Positions 18,737-27,003 of a stretch of DNA of 64,000 nt are shown piece by piece. The DNA comes from Kaistella treverensis (GTDB lineage: Bacteria; Bacteroidota; Bacteroidia; Flavobacteriales; Weeksellaceae). The position numbers and the translations under genes are program-made. The notes beneath the pieces were generated by a model. The model saw only the letters and a program-made list of their open reading frames with translations, was not told where the DNA came from and searched no databases. The stretch is taken from contig NZ_FORQ01000001.1 of assembly GCF_900114045.1 (NCBI RefSeq), forward strand, positions 186,001-250,000, in the 5' to 3' direction. Each line of letters begins with the position of its first letter. Positions within the stretch are counted from its first letter, which is position 1.

Positions 18737-19312
18737 TTATTTAATCAAAAAAAATAAAATAATAAATTTAAAATCTTTTAAAATATTTTTTAATTCTGAT
18801 AGCGCAGCTCTTGTACGTGTTTTTACAGTACCCAATGGAATACCGAGCTCTTCGGAAATTTCTTCTTGGGTAAGACCACCGAAATAGGCTTTGTTGATCA
18901 AGATTTTATAATCGTCTCGCAAAGAATTTACTCCTTTTTGAACCTCATGAAATTCGTGAACCTGTTCCGTAGAAAGTGCTGCATTGTCATTTACGAAGTC
19001 GGGGATACTTTGGTTTTTTAAATCGTTTTGGAAAGATTTTGATTTGAGGCGGTCGATGGCAGAATTTCTTGCGATGTTCAGCATCCACGTGTAAAGCGTG
19101 GCTTTTTTGGCATCGTAACTGGTGATTGAATTCCAGATTTTTACAAACACGTCCTGCATCACTTCATTAGCTTCCACTTCATATCGCACAATTCGGAAAA
19201 TTACTCCATACAGTGCGCCCGAATAATTATCGTACAAATAGTTAAAACCATTTTCATCTCTACTCAACAGTAAAGACAAAAGTTGCTCCGTAGAAATGGT
19301 TTCTTTTTTCAA
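18737..19312 (-). CDS. ECF RNA polymerase sigma factor
   Basis: 191 aa from a TTG start at 19312. Region 2 includes VMQDVFVKIWNSI and LYTWMLNIARNSAIDRLKS; region 4 is LTQEEISEELGIPLGTVKTR. An ATG at 19396 would add 28 residues, but a TACTTTTG -7 element lies inside that extension, so the TTG is preferred. It pairs with the RskA-type anti-sigma downstream and is divergent from msrB. The ECF/RskA/fasciclin grouping is a recurring one, which suggests that msrB and the fasciclin gene are targets. Confidence 0.88.
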   Translation of the reverse strand: MKKETISTEQLLSLLLSRDENGFNYLYDNYSGALYGVIFRIVRYEVEANEVMQDVFVKIWNSITSYDAKKATLYTWMLNIARNSAIDRLKSKSFQNDLKNQSIPDFVNDNAALSTEQVHEFHEVQKGVNSLRDDYKILINKAYFGGLTQEEISEELGIPLGTVKTRTRAALSELKNILKDFKFIILFFLIK

Positions 19313-19329
19313 ATGAATTATTCGCCCTT

Positions 19330-19337
19330 CAAAAGTA
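19330..19337 (-). promoter_or_regulatory. -7 element of the ECF sigma gene
   Basis: TACTTTTG on the minus strand matches TAnnTTTG. A TTGG lies about 23 bp further upstream. The predicted start leaves a leader of about 10 nt before the TTG start codon. Confidence 0.45.
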
Positions 19338-19406
19338 GTTTTTTTTCTTAATATATAAAACCAATTTTTTAATCGCGCCGTATATCTCTTAAACAAAAAG
19401 TAAAAA

Positions 19407-19943
19407 ATGAAAAAATTCCTTAAAATATCGGCAATTTTTTTGGTTTCTCTTTTCGCTTTTCAAATGGTAGAAGCGCAGCGGATGCAAAAAGTAAACGGAA
19501 AAAATATCGTCAATCCGTACTATTCCCGAACAGATTCCAAAATTCTAAAACTTCCCGAATCCACCTGGAAAAAAGTTTTGAACGCTAATCTTTTTTCGGT
19601 TTCCAGACTCAATGATACTGAAATGGCTTTCACTGGAAAATACAATGATTTTGACGGCCTCGGAACGTATTATTGCGCTGCCTGCGGAAATGCTTTATTT
19701 AAATCGGATGCAAAATTTGCGAGCACCTGCGGCTGGCCGAGTTTTTTTGAAGCCATCCGCCCGAAATCTGTCATTTATAAAAAAGACACTTCTTATAATA
19801 TGGTCAGAACCGAAGTTCGGTGCGGACGATGCGACGCGCATTTAGGTCATCTTTTCGATGATGGACCAACAGCTTCGAAGAAGCGTTTCTGTATGAATTC
19901 TATTTCGCTGGAATTTGAGCCGAATGCAAAAAATTCAAAATAA
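19407..19943 (+). CDS. msrB: Secreted peptide-methionine (R)-S-oxide reductase
   Basis: 178 aa. A signal peptide (1-23, ending VEAQ) precedes a full MsrB domain with zinc ligands Cys90/Cys93 and Cys139/Cys142, GWPSF at 109-113, and catalytic Cys162 in KRFCMNS. Cys108 may be the recycling cysteine. It repairs oxidised methionine in exported proteins. Divergent from the ECF sigma gene, which hints at envelope oxidative-stress control. Confidence 0.9.
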   Translation: MKKFLKISAIFLVSLFAFQMVEAQRMQKVNGKNIVNPYYSRTDSKILKLPESTWKKVLNANLFSVSRLNDTEMAFTGKYNDFDGLGTYYCAACGNALFKSDAKFASTCGWPSFFEAIRPKSVIYKKDTSYNMVRTEVRCGRCDAHLGHLFDDGPTASKKRFCMNSISLEFEPNAKNSK

Positions 19944-20026
19944 TTTCAAGCAGAAGAGAACCAAAACTTTCCAAACCTCGTATCTCCAAACAACACATCA
20001 ATTATATAACATTAAATCAATTTAAA

Positions 20027-20599
20027 ATGAACTATTTAAAAATGACCACAGCAGCCCTAGCGCTAACTTTAACTTTCGGAATGGCAACACAATCTTGCGC
20101 ACCGATGGCAATGCAGGAAAAAACCGTAATGGTGGGCGGCGCACCAATGTACGCAACCAAAAACATTATTGAAAATGCCGTAAATTCAAAAGATCACACG
20201 ACTTTAGTAGCAGCCGTAAAAGCCGCAGGTTTAGTAGAAACTTTACAGGGAGACGGACCTTTCACGGTTTTCGCACCAACCGATGCAGCTTTTGAAAAAT
20301 TGCCAGCTGGAACGGTAAATATGCTGGTAATGCCGGAAAACAAAGAAATGTTGACCAAAATTTTAACCTACCACGTGGTGCCGGGAAGAATTTCCGCTAA
20401 AGATTTATCCATGTGGATCACCAAAAATGGTGGTAAATACATGGCAAAAACAGTTCAGGGCGAAGAATTAAGCTTCTGGATGAAAAATAATATGATGTAT
20501 GTAACCGATGCAAAAGGAAACTCTGCAAAAATTACAATTGCAGACGTTAATCAGTCAAATGGTGTAATACACGTGATAGACACGGTTCTTATGCCATAG
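20027..20599 (+). CDS. Fasciclin (FAS1) domain lipoprotein
   Basis: 190 aa. The N-terminal hydrophobic segment ends in TQSC, so Cys24 is a likely lipid anchor. One FAS1 domain spans about 45-190, with the H1 motif GPFTVFAPTDAAFEKLP and H2-like KILTYHVVPG, ending NGVIHVIDTVLMP. FAS1 proteins mediate adhesion at the cell surface. It lies 83 bp after msrB and has its own strong terminator. Confidence 0.88.
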   Translation: MNYLKMTTAALALTLTFGMATQSCAPMAMQEKTVMVGGAPMYATKNIIENAVNSKDHTTLVAAVKAAGLVETLQGDGPFTVFAPTDAAFEKLPAGTVNMLVMPENKEMLTKILTYHVVPGRISAKDLSMWITKNGGKYMAKTVQGEELSFWMKNNMMYVTDAKGNSAKITIADVNQSNGVIHVIDTVLMP

Positions 20600-20624
20600 T
20601 TTTCATAGTTTTATTTTTAATGGG

Positions 20625-20656
20625 AGTCACTTAAATTTCGGTTTAAGTGACTTTTT
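20625..20656 (+). terminator. Terminator of fasciclin gene
   Basis: An 11-bp perfect stem AGTCACTTAAA/TTTAAGTGACT with loop TTTCGG and a T run. Confidence 0.9.
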
Positions 20657-20736
20657 ATTTCCGGCTTTTCGGCTCAAAATTTCTATCTTAGCAAAACTGA
20701 AAAAAATACCTTTTTAACACCGAATAAATTTTAACT

Positions 20737-21336
20737 ATGAAAAAAATCATTTTACTTTTCGCTTTATCCTTCTCTATGATGGGCTTTGCGCAGTTCAGCG
20801 TACCAACTGCCAGTCCGCGCCAAACTGTGGAACAGCAGTTTTCACTTTCAAAAATTACTGTTGATTACGGCAGACCGGGCGTGAAAGGCAGAAAAATTTT
20901 CGGCGACCTGGTTCCTTTCGGAAAAGTGTGGCGTGCCGGCGCAAATTCTTCAACCAAAATTACTTTTAACCAAAATGTAAACTTCGGCGGAAAAGAAGTA
21001 ATGGCAGGAACTTACGGTCTTTTCGTAATTCCAACTGAAAAAGACTGGAAAATCATTTTAAATAAAGATGCACAGCAGTGGGGCGCGTACACTTACGATG
21101 AGAAACTCAATGTTATCGATGTGACCGTACCGGTACAGAAAACTTCCGAAAAACAGGAATGGTTTGAGATCGCTTTAAATCCTGTAGATGTGCATTCGGT
21201 AGATTTGGTTTTATCGTGGGATAATACCAAAGCAACGGTTAATATTAAAGAAGCAAAACCCGAAGTCGTCGGTCAGATTATTGAAAAACTCAACGAGATC
21301 AACAAAATTCAGAAAGACGCTGCGACGAAAAAATAA
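20737..21336 (+). CDS. DUF2911 family secreted protein
   Basis: 199 aa. A signal peptide (1-18, ending FAQ) is followed by the DUF2911 pattern: SPRQTVEQQFSLSKITVDYGRPGVKGR, then VWRAGANSSTKITF and AGTYGLFVIPTE. The family is abundant in Bacteroidota and has no established biochemical role; a beta-rich periplasmic fold is expected. A single-gene unit bounded by terminators. Confidence 0.85.
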   Translation: MKKIILLFALSFSMMGFAQFSVPTASPRQTVEQQFSLSKITVDYGRPGVKGRKIFGDLVPFGKVWRAGANSSTKITFNQNVNFGGKEVMAGTYGLFVIPTEKDWKIILNKDAQQWGAYTYDEKLNVIDVTVPVQKTSEKQEWFEIALNPVDVHSVDLVLSWDNTKATVNIKEAKPEVVGQIIEKLNEINKIQKDAATKK

Positions 21337-21341
21337 TTTCA

Positions 21342-21366
21342 AAGTGAACTTCGGTTCACTTTTTTT
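21342..21366 (+). terminator. Terminator of DUF2911 gene
   Basis: AAGTGAAC pairs with GTTCACTT around a TTCG tetraloop, with a seven-T tail. Confidence 0.9.
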
Positions 21367-21438
21367 ATGAAAAATAGTTGTCAATTTTTCGGTTGTTTCA
21401 GTTTTTGTGTTAAAGTATATTTGCTTTAAATTTACCGT

Positions 21439-22482
21439 ATGCAACTTTCAGACGAAATCATGTACCAAGCTTCATTTCAAAAAAATCCCGATTTCGAAGG
21501 CGTTTTTTGGATGGGCGTAAAAACCACCGGAATTTTTTGCCGCCCAACCTGCACGGCGCGAAAACCAAAATCTGAAAATGTAGAATTTTTTTCCTCCACA
21601 AAAGCAGCAATTTTAAAAGGTTACCGACCTTGCAAAATCTGCAAACCCCTCGAAAATCCCGAAAAAACACCCGTTTATATCCAAAAAATTTTAGAAGAAC
21701 TCCGCGAAAATCCCGCGTTGAAATTTAAAGATTACGACTTGGTGAAACGCGACATCGAACCTGCAACAATGCGACGCTGGTTTCAGAAAAACCACGGAAT
21801 GACGTTTCAGGCTTTCCAAAGAATGTTTCGCCTAAATACTGCTTTTAAAAAACTTCAGCAAGGTGAAAATATCATCGAAACGGCTTACGACAGCGGTTTT
21901 GAAAGTTTGAGCGGTTTTAATGAAAGTTTCAAAACCATTTTCGGCGTTTCGCCAAAAAATTCTAAAACGCAAAGAATTATCGATCTAAAAAGACTTGAAA
22001 CTCCGCTCGGAACGATGTACGCCGCGGCCGTTGAAGACGGAATCTGCATGTTGGAATTCACCGATAGAAAAATGCTGGAAACCGAGTTTAAACATTTGGC
22101 AAAATCCTTAAACGCCACAATTATTCAGGGCGAAAATTCACATTTTGAAATTTTAGAAAAAGAACTCACGGAATATTTTTCGGGTGAAAGAAAGGAATTT
22201 ACCGTTCCGCTTTCGCCGGTCGGAACAAACTTTCAAAAAGAAGTCTGGCAGGTTTTGCGCAAAATTCCTTACGGTGAAACCTGGTCTTACCGCAAACAAT
22301 CGGATGTTTTGGGTGATCCGAAAAAAGTTCGCGCGGTCGCCAATGCAAATGGCATGAATAAGATTTCGATTTTAATTCCGTGTCACCGCGTCATCGGCAG
22401 CAACGGAACGTTAACCGGTTATGGCGGCGGAATTTGGCGCAAACAAAAACTTTTAGAACTGGAACGGGCGATTCTTTTTTAA
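21439..22482 (+). CDS. ada: Ada-type bifunctional DNA repair methyltransferase/regulator
   Basis: 347 aa with the full Ada order. The N-terminal Zn domain has Cys34, Cys38, Cys65 and Cys68 (Cys34 accepts methyl groups from phosphotriesters). An AraC-type HTH region (about 90-155) follows, and then an O6-methylguanine methyltransferase domain with PCHRV around acceptor Cys315 and an Asn/Arg helix (VRAVANANGMN). It removes alkyl lesions and, when methylated, activates adaptive-response genes including itself. Confidence 0.92.
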   Translation: MQLSDEIMYQASFQKNPDFEGVFWMGVKTTGIFCRPTCTARKPKSENVEFFSSTKAAILKGYRPCKICKPLENPEKTPVYIQKILEELRENPALKFKDYDLVKRDIEPATMRRWFQKNHGMTFQAFQRMFRLNTAFKKLQQGENIIETAYDSGFESLSGFNESFKTIFGVSPKNSKTQRIIDLKRLETPLGTMYAAAVEDGICMLEFTDRKMLETEFKHLAKSLNATIIQGENSHFEILEKELTEYFSGERKEFTVPLSPVGTNFQKEVWQVLRKIPYGETWSYRKQSDVLGDPKKVRAVANANGMNKISILIPCHRVIGSNGTLTGYGGGIWRKQKLLELERAILF

Positions 22483-22485
22483 TTT

Positions 22486-22618
22486 TTTGGGCAAGCTTTT
22501 TTCCCTGGCTTTGCCCTTTCAAAAAAAGCCGGGCTCTTCGTTGCAATTCCTCATACCGGCCTGGCGGCCGTTATTCCGGGATTTCCACTGCGATCCCTCT
22601 TGCGAAAACGCGATTTAT
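22486..22618. repeat. Dispersed intergenic element, family A copy 1
   Basis: It starts with a GGGCAAGC...GCCC hairpin-prone part, then CCGGGCTCTTCGTTGCAAT, a CGGCCTGGCGGCCG hairpin and GGATTTCCACTGCGATCCCT. The CGGGCTCTTCRTTGCAAT and GGATTTCCAYTGCGATCCCT blocks recur in the same order at 46976-47062. It fills the gap between ada and the GNAT gene; short ORFs here are artefacts. Confidence 0.7.
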
Positions 22619-22665
22619 AGAAAATTTCTTAACTTTTTAAAATCAAAAAAAACACCCGAAAAGCC

Positions 22666-23211
22666 ATGAATTTTTCCATTCAACCGACTTTAGAAAACGA
22701 AAATGTTAAGCTGGTTCCGCTTCAGGAAAGCGATTTCGAAAGATTATTCGCCGTCGCTTCCGACCCGGAAGTTTGGGCAATGCATCCGAATAAAGAACGC
22801 TATAAAAGAGAAGTTTTTCAAAATTTTTTCACCGGCGCGCTGGAAAGTAAAGGCGCTTTTATGGTCATCGACAAAAATTCAGAGGAAGTTTTGGGAAGCA
22901 CCAGATTTTATGATTTTAACGAAGAAGACAACAGCATTTTCATCGGTTACACTTTTTACGGCACGAAATCCTGGGGGAAAAACATCAATCCGCAGGTGAA
23001 AAATATGATGCTGGATTATATTTTCCAGTTTGTGGAAAAGGTGATTTTCCATGTCGGCAAAGACAATTTGCGCTCCATAAAAGCGATGGAAAAATTAGGT
23101 GCCGAGAATTTGGGGAACGAAGAAGTCGCTTATTTCGGCGAAGAGCCGAAAATCAATACCGTTTTCCAAATCACAAAAAAAGACTGGTACAGCAGGCAGA
23201 ATTTACACTAA
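22666..23211 (+). CDS. GNAT family N-acetyltransferase
   Basis: 181 aa, RimJ/RimL-like. N-terminal LVPLQESDFERLFAVASDPEVWAMHP is typical; SWGKNINPQVKNMMLDYIF and DNLRSIKAMEKLGAEN cover the acetyl-CoA-binding region. The substrate (protein N terminus, amino acid or small amine) cannot be told from sequence. Stand-alone gene. Confidence 0.85.
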   Translation: MNFSIQPTLENENVKLVPLQESDFERLFAVASDPEVWAMHPNKERYKREVFQNFFTGALESKGAFMVIDKNSEEVLGSTRFYDFNEEDNSIFIGYTFYGTKSWGKNINPQVKNMMLDYIFQFVEKVIFHVGKDNLRSIKAMEKLGAENLGNEEVAYFGEEPKINTVFQITKKDWYSRQNLH

Positions 23212-23213
23212 AA

Positions 23214-23375
23214 TTATTTCGCACTGCAGTCCTGAAAAAGTTCTGCACCGTAATAAAACACAAAAAGCCACGCGATTCCTTTCACGGTGAAAAATATTAA
23301 ACCGCCGATGCCGACGCGTTTAAACCATTTTCTAAATTTGGAATTTTTGCCGTTTTCCGGCTGAATATTTTCCAT
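23214..23375 (-). CDS. Small single-helix membrane protein
   Basis: 53 aa from MENIQPENGK; an upstream in-frame start at 23432 adds 19 residues without support. A basic region (KFRKWFKRVG) precedes one membrane helix (about 24-45), and the tail is short. Convergent with the GNAT gene at a 2-bp distance. Similar tiny proteins occur across flavobacteria; the function is unknown. Confidence 0.55.
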   Translation of the reverse strand: MENIQPENGKNSKFRKWFKRVGIGGLIFFTVKGIAWLFVFYYGAELFQDCSAK

Positions 23376-23567
23376 TGAATACTTTTCCTCAAAATTAACA
23401 TTATTTTTTCGGACGCCTGATTTTCGTTCCATAAAAACTCCGCCTTATTTCGGCATTTTTTCCTGTTTTTTATTATTTAAAGTTTAAAAAAAATACGAAG
23501 AAAAGCTCCCGAAATTTTCCTGCTTTGGCTAAATTTTCTATCTTTAAGGTCAACTCAAAATAGAATT

Positions 23568-25118
23568 ATGTCCCACACCAATCAGGATTTTGGAATCGAA
23601 AAATCCCTTTCTAATTTAGGAATTTCACCCGAAAATTTAGGCGTTTCAACCGGCGGAAAGTACTTTGCCAGCGGTGATGTGCTCGAAAGTTATTCACCAA
23701 CCGACGGAAAACTCATCGCAAAAGTCACCACCGCGAATTTCAGCGATTACGAACGCGTTATTGAAAGTTCAAAAAAGGCTTTTCAGGAATTTCGTCAGAT
23801 TCCGGCGCCGAAAAGAGGCGAGTTGGTGAGGCAGTTTGGTTTAAAACTGCGCGAATACAAAGAGGAATTGGGAAAACTGGTTTCGTATGAAATGGGAAAA
23901 TCTTTGCAGGAAGGTCTTGGTGAAGTTCAGGAAATGATCGATATATGTGATTTTGCGGTTGGTTTATCGCGCCAGTTGTACGGTTTTACCATGCACTCTG
24001 AACGACCGGGACACCGCATGTACGAGCAATATCACCCATTGGGAGTTGTCGGAATTATTTCTGCTTTTAATTTTCCGGTAGCAGTTTGGTCGTGGAATAC
24101 AGCGCTCGCCTGGATTTGCGGAAACGTAACCATTTGGAAACCTTCGGAAAAAACACCGCTGTGCGGAATTGCCTGCCAGAATATCATCAGCGAAGTTCTA
24201 AGGGAAAATAATTTACCTGAAGGAGTTTCCAGCATGATTGTCGGCGATCACAAAATAGGCGATCGACTGGTTAATGATAAAAATGTCGCGCTGATTTCAT
24301 TCACCGGTTCAACAAAAGTCGGCAGACTGGTCGGAACGAATGTGGCGCAGCGTTTCGGAAAATCAATTTTGGAACTGGGAGGAAATAATGCCATTATTTT
24401 CACTGAAAATGCAGATTTAAATATGTCGATTATCGGTGCTGTTTTTGGCGCTGTAGGAACTGCGGGGCAAAGATGCACATCTACGAGACGTTTAATCATA
24501 CATGAATCTATTTTTGAAGACGTGAAAAACCGTTTGGTGAAGGCGTACGCGCAACTGAAAATCGGAAATCCTTTGGATGAAAACAATCACGTGGGACCAT
24601 TGATCGATAAAGACGCGGTACAGCAATATCTGGATTCCATTGAAAAATGCAAGAAAGAAGGCGGAAAATTTGTGGTTGAAGGCGGCGTCCTCGAAGGTGA
24701 AGATTATACTTCCGGCTGCTACGTAAAACCTTGCATTGCTGAAGTTGAAAATTCTTTTGAGATCGTACAGCACGAAACATTTGCACCGATACTTTACATC
24801 ATGAAATATAAAACTTTGGAAGAGGCAATTGCAATGCAGAACGACGTTCCGCAAGGTTTAAGTTCGGCGATTATGACCACAGATATGCGTCAAGCAGAGC
24901 TTTTCCTTTCTCAGCAAGGCTCAGATTGCGGAATCGCGAATGTGAATATCGGGACTTCCGGTGCTGAAATCGGTGGCGCTTTTGGCGGTGAAAAAGAAAC
25001 CGGTGGCGGCCGCGAATCCGGCTCCGATGTCTGGAAATACTATATGCGCCGACAAACCAACACCATTAATTATACAGACAGCTTGCCACTCGCGCAGGGA
25101 ATAAAATTCGATTTATAA
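23568..25118 (+). CDS. L-aminoadipate-semialdehyde (piperideine-6-carboxylate) dehydrogenase
   Basis: 516-aa aldehyde dehydrogenase of the ALDH7/antiquitin type. General base Glu269 is in LELGGNN and nucleophile Cys303 in GQRCTSTRR. The N-terminal [22 protein letters not shown] and the [26 protein letters not shown] ending are ALDH7 signatures. It oxidises 2-aminoadipate 6-semialdehyde to 2-aminoadipate with NAD+. The next gene makes this semialdehyde from lysine, as in the lat/pcd pair known from Flavobacterium lutescens. Confidence 0.9.
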   Translation: MSHTNQDFGIEKSLSNLGISPENLGVSTGGKYFASGDVLESYSPTDGKLIAKVTTANFSDYERVIESSKKAFQEFRQIPAPKRGELVRQFGLKLREYKEELGKLVSYEMGKSLQEGLGEVQEMIDICDFAVGLSRQLYGFTMHSERPGHRMYEQYHPLGVVGIISAFNFPVAVWSWNTALAWICGNVTIWKPSEKTPLCGIACQNIISEVLRENNLPEGVSSMIVGDHKIGDRLVNDKNVALISFTGSTKVGRLVGTNVAQRFGKSILELGGNNAIIFTENADLNMSIIGAVFGAVGTAGQRCTSTRRLIIHESIFEDVKNRLVKAYAQLKIGNPLDENNHVGPLIDKDAVQQYLDSIEKCKKEGGKFVVEGGVLEGEDYTSGCYVKPCIAEVENSFEIVQHETFAPILYIMKYKTLEEAIAMQNDVPQGLSSAIMTTDMRQAELFLSQQGSDCGIANVNIGTSGAEIGGAFGGEKETGGGRESGSDVWKYYMRRQTNTINYTDSLPLAQGIKFDL

Positions 25119-25171
25119 ATAACCTGCTAAAACGGCAAATTTTTCAGTTTCAACTTTCTAATTTTAAAACT

Positions 25172-26506
25172 ATGAACAACGCAATAGCTCCACATCCAGA
25201 AACTTCAAACGCTGTTAAGCAAACGCTTTCGCGGCACATGCTCGCAGATGGTTTTGATTTTGTGATGGATTTCGACAAATCTCACGGTTCCTGGATTCAC
25301 GACCGCGTGACAGGAAAAAACTATCTGGACATGTTTTCCATGTTTGCTTCGGCTTCGATTGGTTACAATCATCCGTACCTCATGGAAAAATCTGCCTGGC
25401 TAGGAAAAATGGCGGTAAACAAACCAACTTTAGCCGATGTTTATTCGCAGGAATTTGCCGATTTTATGAAAGTTTTTGAAAGAGTTGCCATTCCGAAAGA
25501 ACTGCAGTATTGCTTTTTCATTGAAGGTGGCACAATGGGCGTAGAAAACGCAATGAAAGCGTGCTTCGACTGGAAAACACGAAAGAATTTCGAAAAAGGT
25601 TTAGACATCGAAGCGGGAATCTGCATCCATTTTAAACAGGCGTTCCACGGCAGAAGTGGCTATACTTTGAGTCTGACAAACACTGCAGATCCTCGAAAAT
25701 ATATGTATTTTCCGAAATTCGACTGGCCGAGAATACTCAATCCCCATTTGACTTTCCCAATCACTGAGGAAAATCTGGAGGAAACCATAAAACATGAAAA
25801 TTTAGCGCTATTAAATATCGAGGAAGCGATTCTTTCGAATCCGAACAAAGTAGCGTGTATCATCATTGAACCAATTCAGGCTGAAGGCGGCGATAACCAT
25901 TTCCGTGATGAATTTTTTGTCGGTCTCAGAAAAATATGCGACGAAAACGAGGTTTTATTGATTTTTGACGAGGTGCAGACCGGCATTGGTTTAACGGGAA
26001 AAATGTGGGCATTTGAGCACTTCAGCGTAGCGCCGGATATTATTTCGTTCGGGAAAAAAGCCCAGGTTTGCGGTGTGTTAGCGAACAAAGAAAAGTTTGA
26101 TGAAATTCCGGACAATGTTTTCCGCGAAAGCTCCAGAATCAATTCAACTTTTGGTGGAAACTTCATCGATATCCTGCGTTTTCAGCTGATTTTGGAAGTG
26201 ATTGAAAAAGAAAATCTGGTTGAAAATGCCCGGATTATGGGAGATTATCTGCTTGAAAAACTGCAGAATCTTCAGGGAAAATATCCGGATTTGGTTTCAA
26301 ATGCGCGCGGCCGCGGCCTGATGTGCGCTGTAGATTTACCGACCGGCGAACAGCGCGACCATTTACGTGAGCTTTTGTACAATGAACATTTAATTATTTT
26401 AGCTTGTGGTGACCGTTCCATACGTTTCCGACCGCATTTAAATGTTTCACGGGAAGAGCTGCAAATGGCGTTAGACCTTATTGAGGTTTGTTTAAAGAAA
26501 ATGTGA
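25172..26506 (+). CDS. lat: L-lysine 6-aminotransferase
   Basis: 444-aa class-III PLP aminotransferase. IIEPIQAEGGDNHFR, LLIFDEVQTGIGLTGKMWAFEH and FGKKAQVCG (293-301, with the PLP lysine) match lysine-epsilon aminotransferases rather than ornithine or GABA aminotransferases. It transfers the epsilon-amino group of lysine to 2-oxoglutarate. It lies 53 bp downstream of the matching dehydrogenase, making a two-gene lysine catabolic unit. Confidence 0.9.
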   Translation: MNNAIAPHPETSNAVKQTLSRHMLADGFDFVMDFDKSHGSWIHDRVTGKNYLDMFSMFASASIGYNHPYLMEKSAWLGKMAVNKPTLADVYSQEFADFMKVFERVAIPKELQYCFFIEGGTMGVENAMKACFDWKTRKNFEKGLDIEAGICIHFKQAFHGRSGYTLSLTNTADPRKYMYFPKFDWPRILNPHLTFPITEENLEETIKHENLALLNIEEAILSNPNKVACIIIEPIQAEGGDNHFRDEFFVGLRKICDENEVLLIFDEVQTGIGLTGKMWAFEHFSVAPDIISFGKKAQVCGVLANKEKFDEIPDNVFRESSRINSTFGGNFIDILRFQLILEVIEKENLVENARIMGDYLLEKLQNLQGKYPDLVSNARGRGLMCAVDLPTGEQRDHLRELLYNEHLIILACGDRSIRFRPHLNVSREELQMALDLIEVCLKKM

Positions 26507-26624
26507 TACCTGTAAAAAACTGCTATTAATTGTGCTTTTTAAATGCGTATTAAGTAAATTTAATGTAAAATTTAGAATTTACCGATTTTTTTTGTACCTT
26601 TAGATTTCTAAATGAGCAAGAATA

Positions 26625-26867
26625 ATGGAAAGAGAAACAAGAGTCCCCGTATTTGAAAGTGACCAATCAGCAAAAGTACAATTGGTAAAATCTAAATTAG
26701 AAGCCGCAAAAATTACCACGTACACCAATAACACCTATATGTCGTTTACGACAACGCCAACAGCCACCATGGTACGGGTAATGGTAAATTTGCAGGATGA
26801 GCAAAAAGCATTTGAAATCATCGATGAAATGCTAAAAGAATCAGAATTTAACCTAAGCAAAAACTAA
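26625..26867 (+). CDS. DUF2007 domain protein
   Basis: 80 aa, with VPVFESDQSAKVQLVKSKLEAAKI and a C-terminal VNLQDEQKAFEIIDEML typical of DUF2007 (a small ferredoxin-like fold proposed to have a signalling or metal-related role). A single-gene unit with TTTGTACCTTTA upstream and a strong terminator downstream. Confidence 0.8.
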   Translation: MERETRVPVFESDQSAKVQLVKSKLEAAKITTYTNNTYMSFTTTPTATMVRVMVNLQDEQKAFEIIDEMLKESEFNLSKN

Positions 26868-26902
26868 AACAACTTCATATTTTTAAATTTTACGTTTTAC
26901 AG

Positions 26903-26937
26903 AAATCGAAATCTTTCCGGAGATTTCGATTTTTTTT
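26903..26937 (+). terminator. Terminator of DUF2007 gene
   Basis: A 12-bp perfect stem AAATCGAAATCT/AGATTTCGATTT with loop TTCCGG and a T run. Confidence 0.9.
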
Positions 26938-26980
26938 GCCCTATTTTGCTGATTTTAAGCGCGCTGTTTCAGGAAATTAT

Positions 26981-26988
26981 TATCTTTG
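26981..26988 (+). promoter_or_regulatory. -7 element of the E1 gene
   Basis: TATCTTTG matches TAnnTTTG, 15 bp before the ATG at 27004. This would leave a leader of fewer than 10 nt. Confidence 0.5.
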
Positions 26989-27003
26989 TAAAAATCAGAT
27001 TTT

